A DNA stretch of 43,709 bases from Acidobacteriota bacterium. Lineage in GTDB: Bacteria; Acidobacteriota; Blastocatellia; Pyrinomonadales; Pyrinomonadaceae. The notes under the pieces were generated by a model. That model was not told where the DNA came from. It saw only the letters and a list, made by a program, of their open reading frames with translations, and searched no databases. Position 1 is the stretch's first letter. Every line of letters starts with the position of its first letter. Location of the stretch: contig JAHBSH010000010.1 in the NCBI GenBank assembly GCA_019639215.1, forward strand, positions 1-43,709, written 5' to 3'. This document shows positions 23,629 through 32,883 of the stretch, one piece after another. The position numbers were made by a program, and so were the translations under genes.

Positions 23629-25446
23629 ATGGTTCAAAAGGGCAAGATAAGTTTTTTGTTGGTTATCAGTCTCTTGCTTCCGGGCATGGCGTTAGGTCAG
23701 GCCACGGGAGCACAGCGTTCAGATGTAGAACGCATTCGTGATGAAGGGCTGAACAGGTCGCAGGCAATGGCGACAATGAAATATTTGAGCGACGTGATCG
23801 GAGCCCGCCTCACAAATTCACCTGCTCAGCGAAGGTCTAATGTCTGGACAAAGGAGCAACTGGAAAAATGGGGGCTTAAGAATGCTGCCATTGAGCCATG
23901 GGGTGAGTTTGGCCGCGGCTGGGAACTTAAGAGATTTACCACGACAGTAATGGTCGGCAACGAATTTGTTTCCTTTAGAGCCTATCCTAAGGCCTGGTCG
24001 CCTTCGACCGACGGAGCTATAACCGCTGATGTTGTTTTTGTGGATGCACAGGATGAAGCAGGTTTGGAGAAATACAAAGGAAAGCTGAAAGGTGCGATCG
24101 TGCTGACAGCTGCTCCGCCGGCCGTTAAGCCAAATTTTGATCCGCTGGCAACAAGAGTTTCTGACGACGAACTGACAAAGCTTGAGAACGCCACACCGGT
24201 TCAAGGCCCGGCGCAAGTACGCGGACGCCCGGCCGGCCCTAACACTGCAATGCAGTTCAATCAGCGTAAGCTTCGCTTTTACTTTGAAGAAGGCGTGGCC
24301 GTTCTGGTAGAACCCAGCAATGGAACAGATGCAGGTACTATCAGGGTCATGGGAGCAACAGCAGCTCCGCAGGCTGTAACGCCGGGAACGCCTGTCGCAC
24401 CGTTTGGCGGCGGTATGCGTGTGTATTCAAAGGGAGCAGCACCGACCATTCCGCAACTGGTTGCTGAGGTTGAGCAGTATAACCGTATCTTCCGCGTAGT
24501 TCAGCAGGGAATTCCGGTAAAGATGACCGTGGATCTATCAGTTCAGTTCTTTGACGATGATCTGCAAGGTTACAACACCATTGCGGAACTTCCGGGAACC
24601 GATCTGGCCGATGAGGTCGTGATGATCGGCGGACACCTTGATTCGTGGCACGGCGGAAACGGTTCAACGGACAATGGTGCGGGTGTGACCGTGTCGATGG
24701 AGGCAATGAGGATACTTGCTGCGTCAGGCCTTAAGCCGCGTCGCACGATCAGAGTTGCTCTGTGGACAGGAGAAGAACAGGGTCTGCTTGGTTCGCGAGG
24801 ATATGTTGCTAAGCATTTTGCAGAAATGCAGGGCGGTCCGGGACAAGGCGGCCAGGGCGGAACGCCAACGCTTGTAAAGAAACCCGCATATGATAAATTC
24901 TCGGCTTATTACAATCTGGATAACGGTACCGGACAAATACGCGGGATCAACATGCAGGGCAACGAAGAACTGAGACCCATATTCCGTGAATGGTTCGGGC
25001 CTTTTAGCGACATCGGAGCCAAGACCGTCAGTGTCAATTCTGTCGGCGGTACCGATCACCTTGCATTTGACTCGGTCGGCTTGCCCGGATTCCAATTCAT
25101 ACAGGATCCGATCGAATACTTTGGAAGAACATGGCATACGACACAGGATGTTGCAGACCGTACATTGGAACAGGATCTGATGCGTTCGGCAGTTATCATG
25201 GCGGCATTTGCTTACAACACCGCAATGAGAGATGAACGTCTGCCGCGTAAATCGTCTGCGAACGCTGCGGTTGCTTCGCTGTTCTCGGGATTTGATCTCA
25301 TGGCTCTCAACGATGAAGTGCAATTCCGAAGCCTTGGCCTCGGTCTTCAGGTTTGCGGACATACCATCAGCTCTGATGAGATGCCTAATGGATTCCCTGC
25401 ATTCCTGACCCTCAGCACCACGATCCATGATCATGCTGCTGAGTAA
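23629..25446 (+). CDS. Secreted M28-family aminopeptidase
   Basis: The 605-residue product has a signal peptide (1-24, MALGQA) and a zinc aminopeptidase core. Ligand positions are His336 (GGHLDSWHGGNG), Asp348 (STDNGAG), Glu382/Glu383 (GEEQG), Asp431 (YNLDNG) and His503 (TWHTTQD), the full co-catalytic set of M28. A PA-type insert occupies about 110-260. It would remove N-terminal residues from peptides in the periplasm or outside. AGGAG lies 8-10 bases before the ATG. After the usual C-terminal end (AMRDERLPRK) it carries about 65 extra residues of unknown function. A strong terminator follows. Confidence 0.9.
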   Translation: MVQKGKISFLLVISLLLPGMALGQATGAQRSDVERIRDEGLNRSQAMATMKYLSDVIGARLTNSPAQRRSNVWTKEQLEKWGLKNAAIEPWGEFGRGWELKRFTTTVMVGNEFVSFRAYPKAWSPSTDGAITADVVFVDAQDEAGLEKYKGKLKGAIVLTAAPPAVKPNFDPLATRVSDDELTKLENATPVQGPAQVRGRPAGPNTAMQFNQRKLRFYFEEGVAVLVEPSNGTDAGTIRVMGATAAPQAVTPGTPVAPFGGGMRVYSKGAAPTIPQLVAEVEQYNRIFRVVQQGIPVKMTVDLSVQFFDDDLQGYNTIAELPGTDLADEVVMIGGHLDSWHGGNGSTDNGAGVTVSMEAMRILAASGLKPRRTIRVALWTGEEQGLLGSRGYVAKHFAEMQGGPGQGGQGGTPTLVKKPAYDKFSAYYNLDNGTGQIRGINMQGNEELRPIFREWFGPFSDIGAKTVSVNSVGGTDHLAFDSVGLPGFQFIQDPIEYFGRTWHTTQDVADRTLEQDLMRSAVIMAAFAYNTAMRDERLPRKSSANAAVASLFSGFDLMALNDEVQFRSLGLGLQVCGHTISSDEMPNGFPAFLTLSTTIHDHAAE

Positions 25447-25467
25447 GAGCTAACACTCTTAAATAAA

Positions 25468-25506
25468 AAAAGGGCCGTCCGGAGATACGTTCCGGGCGGC
25501 CTTTTT
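25468..25506 (+). terminator. Rho-independent terminator after the M28 gene, near a convergent gene end
   Basis: A-rich and GC-rich arms (AAAGGGCCGTCCGGA and TCCGGGCGGCCTTTTT) pair over about 14 bases with two imperfect positions, ending in a T run. The A run before the stem makes it usable in both directions; the convergent S9 peptidase gene ends 66 bases further on. Confidence 0.8.
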
Positions 25507-25572
25507 GCAGGTTACTAGCATTGAGGCGAAGATATGTTTTTACTTTGCATCCGCGCTCAATGTCAGGGATCA

Positions 25573-27861
25573 CTATCTCAGGTGCTTCTCAAAAAGACTG
25601 TGGATCCTTTCATATTCGTCGATCCAGCTTTCCGGGCGTTCAAAACCGTGACGCTCGGCCGGATAGACCATCAGATCGAAATATTTGGTCTTTCTAAGTC
25701 TGATGAGCTTTTCGACAAGCTGCATCGAATCCTGTACGTGAACATTGTCATCAATTACGCCATGAAGGATCAGCAGTGGTTTTTCCAGCTTGTCCGCATA
25801 GGTTATTGGTGAACTGCGTTTATACCATTCAGGATTTTTGTCAGGATGGCCAAGCCTCTGAGCGGTGTAGCCCGGATTCGCAGCGTAATAGTTCTTCCAG
25901 TCAAATACCGGACGAAGAGCCGCCGCTGCCGCGATACGCTCAGGAGCACGCATTACGAGCATGCCGGCCATAAAGCCGCCGTAGCTGCCGCCGTAAACGC
26001 CTATCCGCGACTGATCGACGCCGTAATTTGCGACCATGTGATCGATACTGTCTATATGATCCTCATAATCTTTGCCACCGAGGAAATCATAAACATCGGT
26101 GCGCCAATCGCGTCCGTATCCTGCTGAGCCGCGATAGTCTATGTCCAAAACGACATAGCCATTTTTGGCAAGCATGTCGTTGAACATAAATTCCCGGTAA
26201 TAGTTGTTCCAGCCATTGATCACATTTTGAAGGTAACCGGCTCCGTGAACGAAGATAGCCATCGGATATTTCGTTTTTGCTTTGGGGTTATGGCCCGGCG
26301 GCAGATAGATCTTTGCGGGTATCTTTTTGCCGTCACGGGAAGCAATTTCGACAAAATTGGGAGGGGTGAATTTCAAAGAATTGAATTTTGCTGGTACTGT
26401 GTCGGTAAGTTTTACCGGAGCGTCTGCGGCCGAACACGGCGAACATACGGGCTGAACAAAAAGATCGCCAGGCCTGTCCCACGTTGAAAGCTCATATGTG
26501 ACGATCTGTTTTTCTCCTTTTTCCGACAAGGCAAAGCCGTCCTTCATTCCTTTCTTGGGCGAAGGAAGCATTGACTTGGCTCCGGTTGAGGGATCAAGAA
26601 GATAAAGCTCGCGTTCTTTATACGTGTTTTCGGTAGAGGCATATAGGATCTTGCCATCGTTTGTCCATTTTGCCCATTCGACCTGCCAGTTTCCGGAAGT
26701 AAGCTGTTTTACCTCTGTTTTTCCTGTTGCAGTGTCAACCTTTGCAAGATATAGATGGTTGTATCCATCCTCTTCCGAACCGAAATACAACACATTCGGA
26801 TCTTTCGGATGCGGTTCGTAGATCGTTGACAGCGAAGCCTGCCATTTGTCATCGGTATGTTCGGTGATCAGGATGAGGTTTTGTTTGGCTGATCCTGCAT
26901 TGGCAATGTAAAAAAGCTGACGTCGTTTTGTATCGCGGTCTATCCGGTCAACGATGAGATGCGAGCCGTCAGCCGTCCATGCCGAACGCCTGAAGCTACT
27001 GACACCTTCCGGCGCAGGGAATTTTATTTCGACTGGGCGTCCTTCGCCGCCAACCTCGTAAGCGTACATCTTCTGTGTTGCCCAGCCGCGTCGTATCGTC
27101 TGTATCGTGACAAGTTCCGGCAGATAATTCGGTACCGAAAGTTCGCGGTGTTTCGATGTGTCAGAAACCGTAATGAAACCTTTCGTCATCTGGTCATTCA
27201 CAGAAGAGAAACCGCCTCCTCCGCCAAAACCACCGCCTGCCGCTCCTCTGGGACCACCTTCTCCGGGGCCGCCGACCTGTCGGTTTACCTGAGTGAGGGT
27301 CGCATCTTTGGGATCAAAGACGAACGAATTTCCGGCCTGATTATAAAATATTCTGCCGTCATCCAGGATGCGCCCGCCAGATTCTACCACCTCGGTGAAT
27401 GTGATCTGTTTTATCGATCGGTCGGCGAGCGTCAGGACAAATATATCCCCGTTGTGCGAAAAGATGAGCTTTTGAGAATCCGGAGACCAATTAAAACCGC
27501 CAAGCGAAGCTCCTTCGCGCTCACGGGCAAATTCATCACGAAGCTCTACGCCATAGTTAAGTTTGTTCTCTCTTTCCGGTGGACGCGGCCTTGCGGGAAG
27601 ATCGCCGAGACGCAGAATCACCTCCGGCGTGCCGCCGCCGGTTGAAACCATATAAAGATCGCGTTTGGGCTTTCCTTCAGCGTTCCAGAGAAAAATAAGC
27701 TTGGTTCCGTCAGGTGACAGCCGCGCAGAGGAAGGCCGCTGACCGGCAAGCGATGGCTCCTCCATCATCTCGGCGATAGTGAGAGCTTGAGCACTCACAC
27801 CGGAAACGACCAGACATAATAGAATTGCGACCAGATAGATTCGTGGACAATTTTTTCTCAT
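25573..27861 (-). CDS. Secreted S9 prolyl-oligopeptidase-family peptidase
   Basis: The 762-residue product has a signal peptide (1-25, VSGVSAQ), a WD/PD40-like beta-propeller (about 35-480; ARLSPDGTKLIFLWN, FNWSPDSQKLIFSHN) and a C-terminal alpha/beta hydrolase. The nucleophile is Ser626 in YGGSYGGFM, Asp in LHGVIDDNVHVQDS and His in ERHGF close the triad. Peptidases of this class (DPP-IV/acylaminoacyl type) cut short peptides. The propeller contains a Gly-rich insert (GGPGEGGPRGAAGGGFGGGG). It converges with M28 and may help degrade the same peptide pool. No clear upstream gene partner. Confidence 0.92.
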   Translation of the reverse strand: MRKNCPRIYLVAILLCLVVSGVSAQALTIAEMMEEPSLAGQRPSSARLSPDGTKLIFLWNAEGKPKRDLYMVSTGGGTPEVILRLGDLPARPRPPERENKLNYGVELRDEFAREREGASLGGFNWSPDSQKLIFSHNGDIFVLTLADRSIKQITFTEVVESGGRILDDGRIFYNQAGNSFVFDPKDATLTQVNRQVGGPGEGGPRGAAGGGFGGGGGFSSVNDQMTKGFITVSDTSKHRELSVPNYLPELVTIQTIRRGWATQKMYAYEVGGEGRPVEIKFPAPEGVSSFRRSAWTADGSHLIVDRIDRDTKRRQLFYIANAGSAKQNLILITEHTDDKWQASLSTIYEPHPKDPNVLYFGSEEDGYNHLYLAKVDTATGKTEVKQLTSGNWQVEWAKWTNDGKILYASTENTYKERELYLLDPSTGAKSMLPSPKKGMKDGFALSEKGEKQIVTYELSTWDRPGDLFVQPVCSPCSAADAPVKLTDTVPAKFNSLKFTPPNFVEIASRDGKKIPAKIYLPPGHNPKAKTKYPMAIFVHGAGYLQNVINGWNNYYREFMFNDMLAKNGYVVLDIDYRGSAGYGRDWRTDVYDFLGGKDYEDHIDSIDHMVANYGVDQSRIGVYGGSYGGFMAGMLVMRAPERIAAAAALRPVFDWKNYYAANPGYTAQRLGHPDKNPEWYKRSSPITYADKLEKPLLILHGVIDDNVHVQDSMQLVEKLIRLRKTKYFDLMVYPAERHGFERPESWIDEYERIHSLFEKHLR

Positions 27862-28061
27862 TTTATTCTTCGTTAGGATCTAGGACTTCCTTAAGGACTT
27901 ATAGTTCTGGTAAAACAGGGAGATCTTTTGGCCTGTCGTCGGCCTTTTGCGCAGGTACGAGAGCAGAAGCGAAAGATCGATACTGACATTTCAGTCAGGC
28001 CAATTCTTACTTCCCGGACGCAGATCCATTACTTTTTCTTCCTAGGTGCTCGCCGGGTATT

Positions 28062-28895
28062 TTACGGCAATTCCAGCGTTTTTGCACGTATTTCCGCCTT
28101 TTGCTCTTCGGTCAGGCGTTGATATTCATAGATCGCATTTTCCCATGTTCCGTACATTGCATTTGGCAGAACGATGAACCTGTTTCCCCACAGATCTTTT
28201 GCTTTGTCGGTCTCGGCAAATCGGTCGGCAACGTTCTTGCGTTCAAACGCGCTTGAAAAATCGTCAAGATTGTCACCGGCGAGCATTACGACGCGGTATT
28301 TTGCCGAAACGCTATCGCGACGTGCGTCCTTTCCTGATTCAGTGGTTCGCAGCAAGACATTTTCGGCGGAAACATCCGCGAATCCGGCCTTTTGCAGATT
28401 GTCGATGGTCGCCTCCTTCTGAACCTCGTCACGGTTGGAGATATAAAATATCTTCACGCCTTTTGACACCGCGTAATTGAGAAACTCAGCTGCTCCGGGA
28501 ACCGGTTTTGCACTTCGCATTTCGCCCCACGCGTGCCAGTCTGTTGGGTTGAACGGCCTTCCGTTCAGGATGCTTGCGGCCTGCGAAGGCGAATTGTCCA
28601 AAACCGTCTCGTCTATATCAACGATTATCGCCCTCGGCATTTTTCGCAGGTTTTTAGGCAGCTTCTTTACATTCTTTTTGTCCATATCTGCGTCAAGCCT
28701 TAACCGAGCTATATTAAAAGCCTGAAGGCATAATGCGCGATATTCCGCAGCTTTTTGCGTGTAAAGCACGGCGGCTACCTGATAATCCAAGTTCGCTTTT
28801 TCGCCCGGCTGTTGTCCTGCGACCGAGGAACAAAGAAGACCAAGAAACAAAAAGGCTGACGGCAGAAAAGTGTGTATTCGGTATGATCTGAACAT
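28062..28895 (-). CDS. HAD-type 5'-nucleotidase/acid phosphatase, e(P4) family
   Basis: The 277-residue product (ATG 28895; an earlier TTG is unlikely) has a signal peptide (ending SSVAGQQ) and the class C acid-phosphatase/e(P4) layout. The phosphatase motif VDIDETVLDNS has the nucleophile Asp93 and Asp95; motif II is FYISNRDE, and the acidic motif is LAGDNLDDF. Typical e(P4) proteins are outer-membrane lipoproteins that hydrolyse nucleotide monophosphates and take part in NAD salvage. No lipobox cysteine is in the right place here, so this one looks secreted or periplasmic. It is 200 bases downstream of the S9 gene on the same strand. Confidence 0.88.
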   Translation of the reverse strand: MFRSYRIHTFLPSAFLFLGLLCSSVAGQQPGEKANLDYQVAAVLYTQKAAEYRALCLQAFNIARLRLDADMDKKNVKKLPKNLRKMPRAIIVDIDETVLDNSPSQAASILNGRPFNPTDWHAWGEMRSAKPVPGAAEFLNYAVSKGVKIFYISNRDEVQKEATIDNLQKAGFADVSAENVLLRTTESGKDARRDSVSAKYRVVMLAGDNLDDFSSAFERKNVADRFAETDKAKDLWGNRFIVLPNAMYGTWENAIYEYQRLTEEQKAEIRAKTLELP

Positions 28896-29004
28896 ATACA
28901 AAAGTGACCGACTGAATTGCAATGGATGAGAAGATTATATACGAATCGCAATGATCTGCCGAGTTAAAGAAAGCAAAGAGCCATTTCGGTTTGCTTGATA
29001 CAGG

Positions 29005-30462
29005 TCAAGCTTTCTTTGGATCGATCTCCACAGTGATACTGCTCCACTTGCCCTGATTGAACCGTGCGAAGCTAAGTGCAAAACGCGTGATGTGGCCGGC
29101 GAGTATCGCCAGCCAAATATGCATTGGCTGAAGCCCCCATATTTGCGATATGACAAAACACGCGCCAAGCGGAATGACGATCTGAGAGACGATAGAAATA
29201 TACAGAGGACTTTTTGTATCACCGGTGCCTTGCAGTCCGCCGGTGTATGTCAATGCAGTCGCAACGAACAGGCCAGAAATGCTCAGAACGCGCAACAGCT
29301 GGACGCCCATCTCTGTGACGACCGGATCGTTCATTCCGAAAATTCCCAAGAGCTGTCGCGGAAAGAAAAAGAAGATCAGCCCGAGAAATACCGCTCCCAT
29401 AGCTCCAAAGCGAGCGGCGGTATGCACGGCTGCTGCGGTACGTTCCGGCTGTCCGGCGCCGAGATTCTGTCCGGCGACAGCGGCAGCGGCTCCCATCAGG
29501 CCGACAGCAGTCCAGGTGATCAGGGCAAAAAGTTGTGTGTATGCAACAGAGTATGCTGCCTGTGCCGCCGCACTTTGAGCGAGTGAGCCAATGAAATAAA
29601 GCATCAACACACCGCCGATGTTCATTGCGATTCCCTGAAAACCGGTAGGCAGACCAAAACGGAATAGCGACCTTATGACCGAACTGTCCGGTGCCCATCT
29701 GCCTCCTCTGGGAAAACTGATTACCCAGTCGCCGCTCCACATTTTATAGACGGAATAGATGCCAACGATGCCCGTGGCGATGCTGGTGCCAATTGCGGCT
29801 CCCGTTGTTCCGAAACCGGGTATCGGCCCCAAACCGCGTATGAAGACTATGTTGAGTATCAAATTCAAAATAGTCATCGCGATGCCGAGCATCATCGGTG
29901 TTTTTGCGTCACCGGCAGCACGCAAGGCTCCGCTTGCCATGAAAAAGAGCATCAGGCCAATGGCGAAAACGAAACTAACCCTAAGGAAAGGCAGTGCCTC
30001 GGCTTTAACACCTGCGTCAGAGCTGACAAAATCCAGCAGATACGGCGTTGTAAAATATCCGATCGGGCCGATAACTACCGCAAGGATCATGGTCACAAGA
30101 AATGCCTGATAAACAGTTCTATTTACCTTTTCAACATCGCCTGCACCTACAAAACGCGCGACCAAAACGCTCATGCCTGTAAATATTGACGCGATGAAGA
30201 CAATAACGGCGAGGAAAATCTGAAAGCTGATGCCCATTGCCGCATTGCCTTTATAACCGACAAGATTTCCGACAAGAATGTGATCGACCATTCCCTGAAG
30301 TCCGGCAAAAGCATTGGTGAGCATCGTCGGCCACGCGATCTTCCAGACGGCGCTGCCAAGCGGACCTTCAATAATTGAACGGTCATATTTTGACTTCTTG
30401 GCAACTGGTTCGGTATGGATCTCGGCTGTGTCAGGAGCCGCTTGATCGGTAGCTTCGGCCAT
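29005..30462 (-). CDS. MATE-family multidrug/drug-sodium antiporter
   Basis: The 485-residue product (ATG 30462; a TTG 18 bases upstream is less likely) has about 12 membrane segments in two six-helix halves, each opening with the MATE-type motif. Marks of the family are GPLGSAVWKIAWPTMLTNAF and VDHILVGNLVGYKGNAAMG in the first half, and LRFGLPTGFQGIAMNIGG and GQNLGAGQPERTAAAVH in the second. It would export cationic compounds with Na+ or H+. The N-terminal 35 residues are polar. No regulator is adjacent; substrate unknown. Weak ribosome site. Confidence 0.92.
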   Translation of the reverse strand: MAEATDQAAPDTAEIHTEPVAKKSKYDRSIIEGPLGSAVWKIAWPTMLTNAFAGLQGMVDHILVGNLVGYKGNAAMGISFQIFLAVIVFIASIFTGMSVLVARFVGAGDVEKVNRTVYQAFLVTMILAVVIGPIGYFTTPYLLDFVSSDAGVKAEALPFLRVSFVFAIGLMLFFMASGALRAAGDAKTPMMLGIAMTILNLILNIVFIRGLGPIPGFGTTGAAIGTSIATGIVGIYSVYKMWSGDWVISFPRGGRWAPDSSVIRSLFRFGLPTGFQGIAMNIGGVLMLYFIGSLAQSAAAQAAYSVAYTQLFALITWTAVGLMGAAAAVAGQNLGAGQPERTAAAVHTAARFGAMGAVFLGLIFFFFPRQLLGIFGMNDPVVTEMGVQLLRVLSISGLFVATALTYTGGLQGTGDTKSPLYISIVSQIVIPLGACFVISQIWGLQPMHIWLAILAGHITRFALSFARFNQGKWSSITVEIDPKKA

Positions 30463-30641
30463 TGTGATTGATTGTCTCAAAAAGACGGAAAATGTGGTAA
30501 TGGAGACAGTGGGATCAGAGCTTCAGAAACGAAATATTATGTGTGCATTTTGCCTAAAGGCGTTGCGTTCATTCAAAGAGACGGCATGAACAGAAAACCG
30601 GAACTCCATTTCCTTTTCGCAAAATGGCGAAACGGTCAGTT

Positions 30642-31028
30642 CTAAAAGGTTTGGCGCGGAACGAAAAGCTGTTCATAGCTTTTCCGATAGCCATAACCAA
30701 GGAAAATGTTTGCCAAAACTAGAAATCCCGCAATGGGCATGCCTTCTGGTGCCAGCATCAAATGAACAAAGAATATGTTGATGACGATGGGAGCAAGTAT
30801 GACCAGAGCCAGCGGAACAAAATAACCTGATATCAGAGCAATACCGCAAATAAGCTCGGTTACCTTAAGCAGCGTCATAAAATAACCTGACGCGGCCAGT
30901 CCATCGGTAAAGGTCTTCAACGGGCCGGTCAGTTCTGGTTGCGGTACTAGGTTTGCGAAGTATGCTACCGAAGAAAGAGTAAACAACAGGCCGACAAGCG
31001 TTCTTACTATTATCACAGCGATCTTCAT
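30642..31028 (-). CDS. DoxX-family membrane protein
   Basis: The 128-residue product has four membrane segments and the DoxX pattern (TLVGLLFTLSSVAYF near the start; LLKVTELICGIALISGYFVPLALVILAPIVINIFFVHL in the middle). DoxX proteins are linked to thiol or respiratory redox stress in other bacteria. It is the last gene of the reverse-strand cluster that faces hxlR, 9 bases after the previous gene. GGAGG lies about 13 bases before the ATG, longer spacing than its neighbours. Confidence 0.82.
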   Translation of the reverse strand: MKIAVIIVRTLVGLLFTLSSVAYFANLVPQPELTGPLKTFTDGLAASGYFMTLLKVTELICGIALISGYFVPLALVILAPIVINIFFVHLMLAPEGMPIAGFLVLANIFLGYGYRKSYEQLFVPRQTF

Positions 31029-31037
31029 GGTTATGTT

Positions 31038-31442
31038 TTACCTCCGGAATGGAATGATCGAACGCAATCTTGGCTCACGGAGAAAGATCCCGAGCCAGAC
31101 CAAAACACCGATATAAACGGGAAACAGCGTGTGCGAGAATAACGGGCTGCCAACACGAAAATGTGTAGCGACAGCACCGCCGAGATAGCCGGTGAGCAAT
31201 ATCGCCCCTAAGATGGAAGTTTGCGGAATTAGGTATATCACCAAACAGATAAGAAGAATGATGCCGACAGGTATCATCTGCTCCATTGTGTAACCGAGCG
31301 GCAATACATTCTCTTCGATACCGGCAGGCTGGATAAATTTGACCACGGCGTCCATCAGTAAAAATGCCGTTACAAGTCCTGTCACTATATAGCCAGCCCA
31401 AGGGCGTCCTGTTTTTGTAGAAAAATCCTCAATATCTGTCAT
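31038..31442 (-). CDS. DoxX-like membrane protein
   Basis: The 134-residue product (ATG 31442, MTDIEDFSTKTGRPW; a longer start at 31508 would overlap the previous gene by 4 bases and gives a poor N-terminus) has four membrane segments and the DoxX-like tail TGYLGGAVATHFRVGSPLFSHTLFPVYIGVLVWLG. The AxHxRxG motif in the third to fourth segments is characteristic of the DoxX_2-like group. It is probably a paralogue of the last gene of the cluster. Confidence 0.8.
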   Translation of the reverse strand: MTDIEDFSTKTGRPWAGYIVTGLVTAFLLMDAVVKFIQPAGIEENVLPLGYTMEQMIPVGIILLICLVIYLIPQTSILGAILLTGYLGGAVATHFRVGSPLFSHTLFPVYIGVLVWLGIFLREPRLRSIIPFRR

Positions 31443-31504
31443 ATTTTGCCTCGTACTCAGCAAGCTGAGAATAAGATGGTTAAGAGCCGCTGTCTCGTAA
31501 TTGT

Positions 31505-31960
31505 TCAAACGCCGTTGAATGCGGCTTCGATGTCCGCGATTACGATCTTGTGCATTTGCAGCATTGCCTGTATTGCACGGTCAGCTTTTACCCTGTCTGG
31601 ATCAGAGATCATCTTCATCAACTGCGGAGGAGTTACCTGCCATGAGACGCCGTATTTGTCCTTTACCCATCCGCAGGGAAGCTTTTCACCACCTTCGGAC
31701 AAGGCATCGTAGAGACGGTCAACCTCGTCCTGAGTGTCGGCCATAACCATCAGAGAAAATCCCTGTGTAAATGAAAAATGATCACCGCCATTATAAAAAT
31801 GGAATACCTGTCCTTCGATCTCAACTGTCGCTCCCGCCGGATCTCCGTTAAGATCGGGCATTTTGCTGATAATGCGTGAATCCTTGAATATCGACATATA
31901 AAAGTCGACAGCCTCCAAACAATTCTCTTTATACATCAAAAACGTCGTTATCTTTTGCAT
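31505..31960 (-). CDS. Glyoxalase/VOC-fold PhnB-like protein (1)
   Basis: A 151-residue soluble protein starting MQKITTFLMYKENCLEAVDFYMSIFKDSRI, the PhnB/3-demethylubiquinone-methyltransferase-like branch of the vicinal-oxygen-chelate fold. The VSWQVTPPQLMKMISDPDRVKADRAIQAMLQMHKI tail is typical of the family. Function unknown; members sit with stress genes. It is the fourth gene of the hxlR-facing cluster, with about 62-base gaps on both sides. The family often binds a metal, but I did not find a clear metal triad. Confidence 0.88.
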   Translation of the reverse strand: MQKITTFLMYKENCLEAVDFYMSIFKDSRIISKMPDLNGDPAGATVEIEGQVFHFYNGGDHFSFTQGFSLMVMADTQDEVDRLYDALSEGGEKLPCGWVKDKYGVSWQVTPPQLMKMISDPDRVKADRAIQAMLQMHKIVIADIEAAFNGV

Positions 31961-32022
31961 GATCTGTCACCTATTCCTTCATCAATCTGCCAAATACTGA
32001 AAAGTACCTGTCTCAAACCCTC

Positions 32023-32385
32023 TCAAGATGCTGCTTTTTCTTTTATGACGAACGACTTGAGTTCTACTATCTTGTCATTACTGAATCTGTAAATATCACA
32101 GTAATCATAAGTGTCCTTACCGCCCTTCTCGTTCTGCATCGTCATTTTTCCAAATGCTGATGCACGCTCGCCGTCAACTATCACAACGGTATCGAACATT
32201 TTCGGAAGCGGCATATCGCCCATTGACCCCATCCATTCGCGTATGGCCGGAATACCGTTGACGGTCTTTTCACCGGCCATCTCCCAGACCACGTCATCTG
32301 AACAAAGGGAATAAAAAGGTTCCAAATTGCCCGAAGCAAAAGCATCATCGAGCTGTTTTATCATCGCTCTTATCTTATCTGACAT
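32023..32385 (-). CDS. SnoaL/NTF2-like protein
   Basis: The 120-residue product has the cone-shaped NTF2 fold signature, with an opening helix (IRAMIKQLDDAFASGNLEPFYSLCSDDVVWEM) and closing strands (DTYDYCDIYRFSNDKIVELKSFV). Such proteins include ketosteroid isomerase-like enzymes and small-ligand carriers. No reaction can be assigned. A strong AAGGAG ribosome site is present, as for its neighbours in the cluster. Confidence 0.85.
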   Translation of the reverse strand: MSDKIRAMIKQLDDAFASGNLEPFYSLCSDDVVWEMAGEKTVNGIPAIREWMGSMGDMPLPKMFDTVVIVDGERASAFGKMTMQNEKGGKDTYDYCDIYRFSNDKIVELKSFVIKEKAAS

Positions 32386-32403
32386 TGCCTCTTCTCCTTG
32401 CTT

Positions 32404-32835
32404 TTAACCGTTGGCACCGTCGGCATTAAAGCTGACCATCCACTGAATACCGAACTTGTCTGTCAACATCCCGAAATACGATCCCCACGGAGCATCGCCC
32501 ATCGGCATCGCTGCAACGCCGCCTGCGGAGAGTTCGTTGTAAACACGGTCTGCTTCTTCCTTGCTTTCAGCACTGACCGAGACAGAGAAGTTGTTCCCCG
32601 GTTGGAGCGGAGGGCCGAATCCTTCGGGACAGTCGCTTCCCATCAAAATATTTCCACCGATCGGCAAAGCCATGTGAAGTATCAGATCAGCGGCTCCATC
32701 AGGGACCGGAATGCCCATGTCAAGGTCCTTAACCCGCATCACCACTTCGAATTCGCCGCCGAATACAGAGCGGTAATGTTCAAATGCTGTTTCGCAATTG
32801 TCCTTGAATGAAAGATAGGGATTAATTGTAGCCAT
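32404..32835 (-). CDS. Glyoxalase/VOC-fold PhnB-like protein (2)
   Basis: A 143-residue soluble protein starting MATINPYLSFKDNCETAFEHYRSVFGGEF and ending WGSYFGMLTDKFGIQWMVSFN, the same PhnB-like branch as the 31505-31960 gene. The two are diverged paralogues in one cluster. Function unknown. Strong AAGGAG site 10 bases before the ATG. Confidence 0.9.
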   Translation of the reverse strand: MATINPYLSFKDNCETAFEHYRSVFGGEFEVVMRVKDLDMGIPVPDGAADLILHMALPIGGNILMGSDCPEGFGPPLQPGNNFSVSVSAESKEEADRVYNELSAGGVAAMPMGDAPWGSYFGMLTDKFGIQWMVSFNADGANG

Positions 32836-32883
32836 ATAATTTGTTCTCCTTGTAAATCTATATGTGTGTTTGTAGGAGCCGGT

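Noticed and set aside
24724..25434. Long reverse frame (236 residues) under the M28 peptidase gene
   Set aside because: The forward frame has all M28 zinc ligands and a signal peptide; the reverse product is Cys/His/Arg-rich with no domain.
26959..27645. Long forward frame (228 residues) opposite the S9 peptidase gene
   Set aside because: The reverse-strand gene is clearly the real one (Ser626 motif, propeller repeats); the forward product is a Cys/Arg-rich shadow.
29219..29740. Reverse frame of 173 residues in another frame of the MATE exporter gene
   Set aside because: Arg/Ser/Gly-rich, no membrane segments; the MATE frame accounts for the sequence.
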